Positions 1-6,558 of a DNA stretch of 14,001 nucleotides are shown piece by piece. The DNA is from Bacillota bacterium (lineage in GTDB: Bacteria > Bacillota_E > Sulfobacillia > Sulfobacillales > JAIMBI01): the NCBI GenBank assembly GCA_021828405.1, contig JAKARZ010000047.1, forward strand, positions 1-14,001, given 5' to 3'. A model generated the notes under the pieces. That model searched no databases. It worked only from the letters and a program-made list of their open reading frames with translations, and was not told the origin of the DNA. Positions within the stretch are counted from its first letter, which is position 1, and the number at the start of each line of letters is the position of its first letter. Made by a program: the position numbers and the translations under genes.

Positions 1-213
1 GGGACTGAGGAAGCATCCCGGAGTGGGTCTTGACGACCTGTGACCAACGTCTGCACGGTGCGACCCGTGCTCCCTGGTCAACCTCGCTTGTATTCACAAG
101 CTGCCCTTCAGGGCGGGGTAGTTGACAACACCCATCTCCCTTCGATCGCGCGCGACAGCCAGAAGATTCCCACGATTCGCCGCGCAATCAAACCTTGGAT
201 CGTGGCCCGGGTT

Positions 214-387
214 CTAGAGCCTGCCGGCCACCCGCTGTCGACCGCTCCACATCCGCTGGCCCAGCGAGATGATGCGGAGCGTTCCCGGCTGAGGCACCTT
301 TCGGCCATTGTACTCCGCCAGGAGCCTAGAGATCCCCTGCCAACCGCGATTTTCCTCCGGCCGGCGCGCTTCGGACCCTCGGCCCAC
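214..387 (-). pseudogene. Possible remnant of an IS4-type transposase C-terminus
   Basis: A 57-codon minus-strand frame runs from a GTG at 387 to a TAG at 214-216. Its middle reads ISRLLAEYNGRK, then a PG, then IISLGQRM. This loosely resembles the C-terminal end of IS4-family transposases, where an I-A-x-L-G-G-(F/Y)-x-G-R-K segment is followed by D-G-x-P-G and then L-W-x-G-x-x-R-L. Codon third positions are mostly G or C, as in the neighbouring genes. There is no clear ribosome binding site, and upstream the frame runs into the GC-rich hairpin at 419-466, so if it is transposase-derived only a fragment is left. No terminal inverted repeat or target duplication was identified. The likeness is from memory of the family and could be chance; a small unrelated gene or non-coding DNA are alternatives. 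Confidence 0.2.
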
Positions 388-418
388 GCCCGGGCCCCCC
401 GCCTCTCTGCGGCAAAGC

Positions 419-466
419 GGCGGGTCCCCGTCCCGCGCCGCTGTGGGCGCCGGACGGGGACCCGCC
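419..466 (-). terminator. Strong hairpin downstream of the beta-propeller gene
   Basis: The arms 419-433 and 452-466 are a perfect 15-bp inverted repeat (GGCGGGTCCCCGTCC and its complement). Inside it, 435-439 and 446-450 add five more pairs after one C/C mismatch, leaving a six-base loop. The hairpin begins 82 bases past the stop codon of the leftward propeller gene, where a transcript terminator is expected. Read leftwards it is followed by GCTTTGCC, so the U-tract is very poor; termination may be weak, helped by Rho, or the hairpin may mainly protect the mRNA 3' end. Confidence 0.45.
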
Positions 467-548
467 TGGCGGTGGAATCCTCACCCGAGCTTCAGTCCGG
501 CTCTGGCCGCCGCCAGCTTGGCTGGCTCGCTGGCGGGAGCTTGGGCGT

Positions 549-3500
549 CTACGCGGTGGGACCCGGCGGCACGGCCCGGTCCGCCAGGTCGGGCCACCGC
601 GGCCGGATGTGCCCTTCGACCACGTCCCAGACCTCCGCGATACCCTCATTCGCCAGGGTGGCGAGGTGCGCGTACACAGACCGCACACCCGACGTGGGCG
701 GCCCGTCCCCCCGATCGAGGGCGCCCAGGAGCGCGGCCAGCTTCACGTTGATCCCCGGGGGGAACTTCAAATAGTCGAGCGCAACGCGAGCGCGCGGCTC
801 GACGAAGGCCGTCTCAACCCGTGCCAGACGCTCCTGGAGGGTGTCGTCGAGGGACTCGCGCCCCTCTCTTTGGATCCGGTCCCGAATCGCCCGAATCACC
901 GCGGCGGTTTCGTGCACGCGGCTCAGGGTGACCACCAGTTCGCGGTGAAACGCAAACTGGTTCGCCAGCCCCGCCCCATCGGCCGGCGCGCCGGCATCCG
1001 CCTCGACCTGCAGCGTGGCCCGGGTCGCCTGGGGGCCGACGGTGAGACACACGTCATAGGCCCCGGGCGGCGCGACGGGGCCTTCGGTGGTGCCGCCGCG
1101 CAGCACGGCCCCCGAGAGGGGGGTGGCGCCTGGGTACCGCATGTTCCAGTACACGCGGTGGGTGCCCGGCGCGCCCGGCAGGTCCGCCCCGGTCCATGTG
1201 TGGAGCAGCTCCCCGGCGGCGTCTCGAATGGTGAGAGCGGCGCCGTCGGGCAAAGCCTCCGGCAGGCGATACGTGATGGCCGCGCCCCCGGGTGGATTTG
1301 TCCCGGCGTCGACAAGCCTGACACCCTCCGCGCCTCGCTGCCAGTGGACCACCGCCACAGCCACGGAGGGGTACCCATGGGTCAGGTTGGCCGGAAAGCT
1401 GGGGGCGCCCCGGGCACGCTCCCGCGCTGTGAGCCGCGGGGGCGCCACGACCGCGAGGCTGGCCTCGGCGGTGAACGCGGGATGACGCAGCGCCGTCATG
1501 TCGTCCAGGATCCAGAAGGACCGCCCGTGGGTGGCCACCACGACGTCGCCGTCGGTCAGCGCGATGTCGTAGATCGGCACTCGCGGCAGGTTCTGCTGCA
1601 GCCGGTGCCAGGCGGCGCCGTCGGTCACCGAGTAGTACACGCCCGACTCGGTGCCCAGAAATAGGAGCCCCGGCCGCTCGGGATCCGCGCGAATGACGCG
1701 CGCAAAGTCATCGGCGGCCACGCCGTCCGCCACCGGCGTCCACGTGAGTCCGAAGTTGTCCGTGCGCAGGACATACGGGGTCAGGTCATCCCACTGGTAG
1801 CGGTGCGCCGCGACGTACGCCACCGCGGGATCGTGGGGGGAGGGCTCCACCACGCCGATGTGGGCCGAGTCGGGCAGGAGTGTCGGCGATCGATCTTGCC
1901 ATGTGCGCCCCCCATCGCGGGTGAGGTGGATCCGGCCATCATCCGATCCGGTCCACAGCACCAGGGGGTCCAGTGGCGATTCGGCGATGGTCGAGAGGGT
2001 GGCGTAAAGTTCGGCGTGCCCGTTGTCTCCCGTGATGATCCCGCCCGAGGGCCCCAGCGTAGTCGGATCGTGTCGGGTGAGGTCCGGGCTGATGACATCC
2101 CAGTCCTGGCCCTCGTTCCGGGATCGAAACACTACGTTGGCGCCCACGTACAGGGTGTTGGGGTCGTGGGGCGACAGCAGAACCGGGAAGCTCCACGCGA
2201 ACCGATAGGTCAGGTCTCGGCCGGGGGTTCCCCGCACCTCCTCTGGCCACGGTGTGATCACCCGGTGCTGTCGGGTGGCATGGTTGTACCGGGTCAACTG
2301 CGAGCCGTTGCTGCCCGCGTACACGATGTCGGGATTGTCGGGCCGCACCGCGATGGCGCCGCTCTCGCCGCCCCCCACGCTGTAGCACTCGGCCAGCGGG
2401 ATCCCCGGCCCCGTGGTTCGGCTGGGGCACGATAGGGTGGTGTTGTCCTGCTGTGCGCCATACACGCGGTACGGCCGCTGCTGGTCGGTGGTGGCATGGT
2501 AGAACTGGCCCGTGGGCTGATTGAGCGTCGTCGACCATGAGGCGCCGCCATCATAGGAAATGGCGGCGCCGCCGTCGTGCCCACTCACAAGGTGGCGCGG
2601 ATCCCCGGGGTCGATCCACAGGTCGTGGTGGTCTGCGTGCGCCGTGGGCAGCACCGCGAACGTGCGGCCCCCATCCCGGGAGCGCTGCAACTGCAGGCTG
2701 AGCGCATAAACCGTGTCGCCCGCGGCGGCCAGGCGGCTGAAGTACCAGGGACGGATGGCCAGGGCCGCGTCCTGGCTCACGCCCTCCCACGAATCGCCGC
2801 CGTCCGCGGACCGAAACAGCCCGCCCTCGTGGGCCTCCACGAGCGCCCAGAGATACGGCGTGGCGGCGGAGCGCGCCAAGCCAATGCGCCCCCAGGGGCC
2901 TTTGGGCAGGCCGGGCCGGCTGGCCAGATTCACCCAGGTGGCCCCCGCGTCGTCGCTCCGATAGAGCCCGCTGCCCTCGCCCCCGCTCTCCAGGCTGTAA
3001 GGGGTGCGCCGGACGTCCCACAGCGCCGCGTAAATGACGCGCGGGTTGTCGGGATCCAAGACGACATCAATGGCGCCGGTGCGGCCGGCGGCGGCCAGGA
3101 CGGGCTCCCAGGTTTGCCCACCATTGCGCGTGCGGTAGAGGCCCCGCTCGCCCCCGGGCCCATAGATGTGGCCCAGGGCGGCCGCGTACACGAGCTCGGG
3201 ATCGTCGGGGTGGACAACCAGGCGCGCCAGATGGCGCGACTCACCGAGGCCCCGCGGCTCCCAGGTGAGCCCCCCGTCGGCGGACCGGTAAACCCCCGAC
3301 CCGTGGGCCACATCGGTCCGGATGTTCGCCTCGCCGGTTCCGGCGTACACGATCGCGGGGTCAGCCCCCGATACAGCCAGCGCCCCGATGGCCGGGGTGC
3401 TGAGGAACCCATCGGACACGTTGTGCCAGGACAGGCCCCCGTCGGTGGTCTTCCACACACCGCCCGCCGCTGCGCCGAAATAGCTGGTCAGCGGATGATG

Positions 3501-3575
3501 GGGATCGCCGGCCACTGCGGACACGCGCCCACCCCGGAACGGCCCGATGGGCCGCCATGCAAATGCGTCGGACAT
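549..3575 (-). CDS. Asp-box (BNR/sortilin-like) beta-propeller protein, glycosyl-hydrolase-like
   Basis: A 1008-residue protein whose first 690 or so residues are a run of beta-propeller blades. At least ten Asp-boxes (S/T-x-D-x-G-x-T/S-W type) can be read, at about residues 44, 99, 150, 208, 257, 300, 341, 485, 553 and 606, with a degenerate one near 650. The opening (WRPIGPFRGGRVSAVAGDP) and the HADHHDLWIDP segment near 313-323 are typical of proteins annotated as exo-alpha-sialidase, glycosyl hydrolase or VPS10/sortilin-like. Residues 765-860 look like a beta-sandwich of the FlgD-like type (GTHRVYWNMR, then APPGAYDV), followed by a helical tail. Many members are secreted, but no signal peptide is visible here from either possible start. 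The ATG at 3575 is chosen because GGGAGGG lies five bases upstream; the frame stays open to 3626. It follows the S9 peptidase gene by 34 bases, so the two are probably one transcript. Catalysis is not established; a scaffold or peptide-binding role is equally possible. Confidence 0.85.
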   Translation of the reverse strand: MSDAFAWRPIGPFRGGRVSAVAGDPHHPLTSYFGAAAGGVWKTTDGGLSWHNVSDGFLSTPAIGALAVSGADPAIVYAGTGEANIRTDVAHGSGVYRSADGGLTWEPRGLGESRHLARLVVHPDDPELVYAAALGHIYGPGGERGLYRTRNGGQTWEPVLAAAGRTGAIDVVLDPDNPRVIYAALWDVRRTPYSLESGGEGSGLYRSDDAGATWVNLASRPGLPKGPWGRIGLARSAATPYLWALVEAHEGGLFRSADGGDSWEGVSQDAALAIRPWYFSRLAAAGDTVYALSLQLQRSRDGGRTFAVLPTAHADHHDLWIDPGDPRHLVSGHDGGAAISYDGGASWSTTLNQPTGQFYHATTDQQRPYRVYGAQQDNTTLSCPSRTTGPGIPLAECYSVGGGESGAIAVRPDNPDIVYAGSNGSQLTRYNHATRQHRVITPWPEEVRGTPGRDLTYRFAWSFPVLLSPHDPNTLYVGANVVFRSRNEGQDWDVISPDLTRHDPTTLGPSGGIITGDNGHAELYATLSTIAESPLDPLVLWTGSDDGRIHLTRDGGRTWQDRSPTLLPDSAHIGVVEPSPHDPAVAYVAAHRYQWDDLTPYVLRTDNFGLTWTPVADGVAADDFARVIRADPERPGLLFLGTESGVYYSVTDGAAWHRLQQNLPRVPIYDIALTDGDVVVATHGRSFWILDDMTALRHPAFTAEASLAVVAPPRLTARERARGAPSFPANLTHGYPSVAVAVVHWQRGAEGVRLVDAGTNPPGGAAITYRLPEALPDGAALTIRDAAGELLHTWTGADLPGAPGTHRVYWNMRYPGATPLSGAVLRGGTTEGPVAPPGAYDVCLTVGPQATRATLQVEADAGAPADGAGLANQFAFHRELVVTLSRVHETAAVIRAIRDRIQREGRESLDDTLQERLARVETAFVEPRARVALDYLKFPPGINVKLAALLGALDRGDGPPTSGVRSVYAHLATLANEGIAEVWDVVEGHIRPRWPDLADRAVPPGPTA

Positions 3576-3580
3576 TCGTT

Positions 3581-3587
3581 CCCTCCC
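3581..3587 (-). promoter_or_regulatory. Ribosome binding site fixing the propeller start at 3575
   Basis: GGGAGGG (read on the minus strand, 3587 to 3581) sits five bases before the ATG at 3575. No comparable site precedes the in-frame start at 3626, which lies inside the 3' end of the upstream peptidase gene, so the shorter protein is preferred. Confidence 0.75.
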
Positions 3588-3609
3588 TATGTGCTTTCGG
3601 TCCTTGATG

Positions 3610-5541
3610 CTAAAGGCGACCGCCAAACCACCGTGCGATTCGCCACAGGCGGTCTACCCGGTGATGCGGCTGGCCTGCGCGCGACAGCTCATGGCTCTCC
3701 CCGGGATACCGCACCAGCTCCACCTCGCGCCCCAGCATCTTGAGTGCCTGGAACAACTGCTCCGCCTGCTCGATGGGGCAGCGCCAATCCTCTTCCGAAT
3801 GCAGGAGCAAGAGAGGGGTGGTGATACGGTCGGCGAAAGCCAGGGGCGAGCTGTCCCGATAGTGCTCCGGATGCTCCCACGGCCCCCCGTACTCCTCCAT
3901 CCCGCGAAAGCCCATGTCGCTGGTGCCGACGAAGCTGTAGCGGTTGGAGACACTGCGCTGCGCGATGGCCGCCCGGAAGCGCTCGGTTTTGGTCAAAATC
4001 CAGTTGGTGAGATAGCCCCCGAAACTTCCCCCGGTGATGCCGAGGCGCGCCGGGTCCATCCACGGATACCGCGCGAGGGCGGCATCCAGGACGGCCAGCA
4101 CGTCGTGCGACGTATCCACGCCCCAGTGGTCCATCACCGGGGTGCAGTGGGCCTGCCCATAGCCCGTGGATCCGCGGGGATTGGAGTACACGACCCCGAT
4201 GCCCAGGCCCGCGAGCATCTGAAATTCGAACATGAAGGCTTGTCCATAGGCGGCGTGCGGGCCGCCGTGAATCTCCAGCACCGCCGGGCCGGGTGTGGCC
4301 GTCCTCGGGGGCAGGGCCCACGCCTCCACCTCCAGCCCGTCGGGGCTCGTGGTGAGAAATGCCTCGGGCGTCGACAGCCAGACGTCGGCCAGCCAGGGGT
4401 TGGCGTCGGTGATCTGCGCCATCTCGCCATCGAGGCGCCCCGCATAAATCTCGCCGGGAGAGCGGGCGGTCGCGGCCGCCAGGGCCGCCTCGCCCGTCGC
4501 CGTGTCGACGCTGAGCCCGTACACCGTGCGTCCGGCGGCCAGCAGCCGCCGGATGGGGCCGCCGCTTCGGGGGACGCCGTAGACCACGGTGGCGCCGCCG
4601 TCGTCCGCCGCGACCCAGATCTCGCGGCTATCCGGCGTCCACAGGGGCCCCGGGAGCGAGGCCGCACCGCGCGAGTCCGAAAGCACATGACTGCCCGGTT
4701 CTCGGTCCCATTCCGGCGCCACCACCCGGGCTGCCGCACGGCCGTCGGCCGGCACTTCCCACAGTGCCGCGCACGTCGCGCGGCCGAAGCGGCCGTCATG
4801 CGCGTAAAAGGCCAGCGTGCTGCCGTCCGGCGACCAAGTGGGAAGCTGGACCGCGAGGTCCTCGGTAAGACAGGTCCAGCGCCGGTCACTGACATCGATG
4901 CGCCACAGGTCGCGAAACAGGCTGCCGTCGGCGTCGGGCGCGCGCCGGGAAACCACAGCGAGGCTTTGCCCGTCGGGCGACCAGGTCGGCGACGCGTAGC
5001 TGTAGTCATCCTCACTCAGCTTGGTGAGGTCCCGCTCGGTGTCCAATATGTACAGGGCGAGATGTCGCTCCTCGTGGAGCTTTTCGCCGTTGGTGCGATA
5101 GTGACGGCGGCGTATAGCCAGCACGTCGTCCGCGTAGCCCGGGAGCAGCGGCTCCGCCAGCGATTCGGCGGCGGTGAATGCGAGGCGCTGCGAGTCGGGT
5201 GCCCACACCACCCCGGTCGGTGGAAATGGCAGCGTCGTGAGCGGCCGGGCCTCCCCGCCGGTGAGCGGCAGCAGCCACAATTGTGCCGAGCCGCCGCGGT
5301 CGGACAGGAACGCGAGCGCACTCCCATCGGGCGCCATCTGCGGGGCCCAACTGCTGCCCACCGGCGTGGAGAGCGCGCGCGCCCCCTCGGGAGACCATAT
5401 CCAGAGCTGCCGGTCGTAGCCTCTGTGGTCGGCCCGCACCTTCCGCTCAACGTACACCACCTCGTGGGTCCCCGGTCGCCGCACCGGGGTTTCGGGCCAA
5501 ATCATCCGGTACAGGTCTTCCGGCACCAATCCCTCAGCCAT
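3610..5541 (-). CDS. S9-family peptidase (prolyl oligopeptidase / acylaminoacyl-peptidase type)
   Basis: A 643-residue serine peptidase with the usual two parts. The N-terminal half is a WD40-like (PD40) propeller with repeats such as WAPDSQRLAF, WSPDGQSLAV, WSPDGSTLAF and WTPDSREIWV. The C-terminal half (from about residue 400) is an alpha/beta-hydrolase domain. The catalytic triad is visible: Ser506 in GGSFGGY, Asp585 in HSEEDWRCP, and His617 in GESHELSR. The HGGPHAAYGQ loop and SNPRGSTGYGQ are also characteristic. Such enzymes cut short peptides, often after proline or at a blocked N-terminus; the specificity cannot be read here. There is no signal peptide, so it should act in the cytosol on imported peptides. 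The ATG at 5541 is chosen for its ideal AGGAGGTG site; the frame extends to 5619 without a good site. It lies 34 bases before the propeller gene and 149 bases after the racemase gene, with its own promoter region and leader hairpin. Confidence 0.93.
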   Translation of the reverse strand: MAEGLVPEDLYRMIWPETPVRRPGTHEVVYVERKVRADHRGYDRQLWIWSPEGARALSTPVGSSWAPQMAPDGSALAFLSDRGGSAQLWLLPLTGGEARPLTTLPFPPTGVVWAPDSQRLAFTAAESLAEPLLPGYADDVLAIRRRHYRTNGEKLHEERHLALYILDTERDLTKLSEDDYSYASPTWSPDGQSLAVVSRRAPDADGSLFRDLWRIDVSDRRWTCLTEDLAVQLPTWSPDGSTLAFYAHDGRFGRATCAALWEVPADGRAAARVVAPEWDREPGSHVLSDSRGAASLPGPLWTPDSREIWVAADDGGATVVYGVPRSGGPIRRLLAAGRTVYGLSVDTATGEAALAAATARSPGEIYAGRLDGEMAQITDANPWLADVWLSTPEAFLTTSPDGLEVEAWALPPRTATPGPAVLEIHGGPHAAYGQAFMFEFQMLAGLGIGVVYSNPRGSTGYGQAHCTPVMDHWGVDTSHDVLAVLDAALARYPWMDPARLGITGGSFGGYLTNWILTKTERFRAAIAQRSVSNRYSFVGTSDMGFRGMEEYGGPWEHPEHYRDSSPLAFADRITTPLLLLHSEEDWRCPIEQAEQLFQALKMLGREVELVRYPGESHELSRAGQPHHRVDRLWRIARWFGGRL

Positions 5542-5548
5542 GGTGGGA

Positions 5549-5556
5549 CACCTCCT
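5549..5556 (-). promoter_or_regulatory. Ribosome binding site fixing the S9 peptidase start at 5541
   Basis: AGGAGGTG (minus strand, 5556 to 5549) lies seven bases before the ATG at 5541. This rules strongly for 5541 over the upstream in-frame start at 5619, which would also place the leader hairpin inside the coding region. Confidence 0.85.
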
Positions 5557-5612
5557 AAATTTTCCGCTTCCGTCTGTGCAGCTTCCTGAGTAGTTTTCTG
5601 AATATCCTTCGC

Positions 5613-5636
5613 GCACCACCGCGGGCGCGGCGGTGC
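5613..5636 (-). other. Leader hairpin between racemase and S9 peptidase
   Basis: On the minus strand, GCACCGCCGC (5636-5627) and GCGGTGGTGC (5622-5613) pair over ten positions with a single G-U wobble and a four-base loop. In the leftward transcript it lies after the racemase stop and before the S9 ribosome binding site. No U-run follows it in that direction (GCGAAGG follows), so it is not a classic terminator for the racemase gene. Read rightwards it is followed by TCTTTG, but no rightward gene ends nearby. A role in mRNA processing, stability or attenuation of the peptidase transcript is possible. Confidence 0.4.
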
Positions 5637-5646
5637 TCTTTGAAAA

Positions 5647-5656
5647 TTTGTCTAAC
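5647..5656 (-). promoter_or_regulatory. Operator-like element GTTAGACAAA upstream of the S9 peptidase
   Basis: Read on the minus strand, 5656 to 5647 is GTTAGACAAA, identical over ten bases to the element at 7360-7369 ahead of the transporter operon. The next bases (TTTTCAA) match the right half of that palindrome imperfectly, giving 14 of 17 positions shared overall. It lies just downstream of a TATCAT -10-like hexamer (5669-5664), a fitting place for a repressor site. Confidence 0.45.
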
Positions 5657-5663
5657 GAGCGCC

Positions 5664-5669
5664 ATGATA
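5664..5669 (-). promoter_or_regulatory. Possible -10 element for the S9 peptidase/propeller transcript
   Basis: TATCAT (minus strand, 5669 to 5664) matches TATAAT at five of six positions. It is overlapped by TACGCT (5674-5669), the same hexamer that serves as -10 candidate before the transporter operon. No good -35 hexamer lies at the right distance, so the site may need an activator or may be wrong. Confidence 0.25.
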
Positions 5670-5690
5670 GCGTATCGGGGTGGGGGAGCG

Positions 5691-6416
5691 CTATCCTGTC
5701 AGGCGGCCAAATCGGCGCAGCACGGCCAGCACCAGCTCATCGGTGGCATCGAAGAGGCGCGGGTGGGCTGGCCGGGCGGCGTGGGCATACACGGCCGGCA
5801 GTTCGGTGCAGCCCAGCAGCACCGCGTCCGCCCCGCCGGCCCAGTCTCCGCCCGCGAGCGTGGTGAGCTGGTGCTGCGAGGCTTCGCGGTCGTGCCCCGC
5901 CTTAATCTCTTGGATAACTGTCATCAGGCGGGTTTGCGTGGCGGGGTCGGGTGTGAGGATCGTGACCGCCGCCCTCTGTGCGGGTTGGAGATACAAGCCC
6001 AACTGCACGGTCGGCGTGGTGGCCATGAGCGCGACACGGCGCACGCCCCCCGCGGCCACCGCCTCCATGACCAGCGTAGGCAAGTGCAGAATCGGCGCGG
6101 AGACCTCCCGGGCGATGTCATCGTAGTAGGCGTGGCAGGTCGCAGAGGGTATCACGAGCAGGTCCGCACCCGCCTCGGTCAGGGTGCGGGCGGCACGGAT
6201 CAGGTGGGGGAGTGGCGTCGGGCCCTGCCCGGTCAGGTGCCGTAGCCGACTCGGCGCCGACGGCTCCGTCATCATTGCGACCGGGAGGTGGTCCCTGTCA
6301 TCGGTGGCCGGGGTCAGGGCGACCAGCCGATAGTAGAAGTGGGCGGTGGCCAAACTGCCGAACCCGCCGAGAATGCCCAGCCGCGTGGGTCGGGTCGACT
6401 CTCTGCCAGATGCCAC
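5691..6416 (-). CDS. Aspartate/glutamate racemase family protein
   Basis: A 241-residue member of the Asp/Glu racemase superfamily, of normal length. The N-terminus LGILGGFGSLATAHFYYRL is the family's opening signature, followed by DRDHLPV and an EAGADLLVIP strand. Known members interconvert L and D amino acids without cofactor, using one cysteine from each half. The second is present (Cys203 in GCTELP). The first motif, usually P-C-N-T-A-H, reads P-S-A-T-C-H, so the expected cysteine is Ser91 and a cysteine appears three residues later at 94. The enzyme may therefore use Cys94, act on one stereoisomer only, or do another reaction on amino-acid-like substrates. The GTG start at 6416 has a strong AGGAGGTG site (6428-6421). 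The gene diverges from the YheO/DauR-type regulator across 142 bases and precedes the S9 peptidase gene on the same strand. Confidence 0.88.
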   Translation of the reverse strand: MASGRESTRPTRLGILGGFGSLATAHFYYRLVALTPATDDRDHLPVAMMTEPSAPSRLRHLTGQGPTPLPHLIRAARTLTEAGADLLVIPSATCHAYYDDIAREVSAPILHLPTLVMEAVAAGGVRRVALMATTPTVQLGLYLQPAQRAAVTILTPDPATQTRLMTVIQEIKAGHDREASQHQLTTLAGGDWAGGADAVLLGCTELPAVYAHAARPAHPRLFDATDELVLAVLRRFGRLTG

Positions 6417-6558
6417 GGAGCACCTCCTGGACGCACAAGGTATCAGCCCCGAGGGGTTGTCGCAAGGAGGCGAGTGGATCGACTGCGGGCGGAATTGGTG
6501 CGTCCGGCGCGCAACCGCGCTATATTACGGGAGTATGCTGGCATAGGAGGCGAACTGG
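6417..6558. promoter_or_regulatory. Divergent promoter region between racemase and regulator
   Basis: These 142 bases must hold promoters for both directions. An AT-rich TATATT (6521-6526) is a -10 candidate for the regulator, though the nearest -35-like hexamer (TTGGTG, 6495-6500) is 20 bases away, which is too far for a good fit. For the racemase, TTGCGA (6465-6460) and TACCTT (6442-6437) are 17 bases apart on the minus strand, but transcription would then start only about 14 bases before the start codon. A small inverted repeat, GCGCG/CGCGC, lies at 6507-6511 and 6516-6520. No copy of the GTTAGACAAA element was found here. Confidence 0.35.
6545..6550 (+). promoter_or_regulatory. Ribosome binding site supporting the TTG start of the regulator
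   Basis: A full AGGAGG lies eight bases before TTG at 6559. It supports this unusual start codon; the protein from there aligns in length with the family's N-terminal PAS region. Confidence 0.75.

Larger units (their letters stand above)
1..548. other. Gene-poor left edge with small inverted repeats
   Basis: No reading frame here has a convincing start, ribosome binding site and recognisable protein together. What can be seen is a series of short inverted repeats: GCACGG/CCGTGC (53-58 and 65-70) flanked by GACCA/TGGTC (42-46 and 75-79); GCTTGT/ACAAGC (86-91 and 96-101); GCCC/GGGC (103-106 and 111-114); a 10-bp palindrome TCGCGCGCGA (146-155); and CCACGAT/ATCGTGG (170-176 and 199-205). The region also holds a possible transposase remnant (214-387, minus) and the strong hairpin at 419-466. 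A frame open from position 2 stops at 41-43 and could be the tail of a gene entering from the left, but thirteen codons are too few to judge. Confidence 0.5.

Noticed and set aside
2..43. Possible C-terminal end of a gene entering from the left, stopping at 41-43
   Set aside because: Only thirteen codons are visible, which is too little to support a gene.
108..308. 66-codon minus-strand frame with GGAG five bases before its ATG
   Set aside because: The start site is tolerable, but the protein is Arg/Ser/Trp-rich without any recognised pattern; it overlaps the 214-387 frame and both cannot be real.
40..774. 244-codon plus-strand frame from a GTG at 40
   Set aside because: Its second half is antisense to the propeller gene and crosses the 419-466 hairpin; no family resemblance and no good ribosome binding site.
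3547..5589. 680-codon plus-strand reading frame opposite the S9 peptidase
   Set aside because: It lies wholly antisense to a gene with a full catalytic triad; the translation is Arg/Gly/His/Pro-rich with no domain, as expected for a frame mirrored from a GC-rich gene.
6447..6456. CCCCGAGGGG palindrome in the divergent region as an operator
   Set aside because: Short G/C palindromes are common in this DNA and it shows no likeness to the GTTAGACAAA element.
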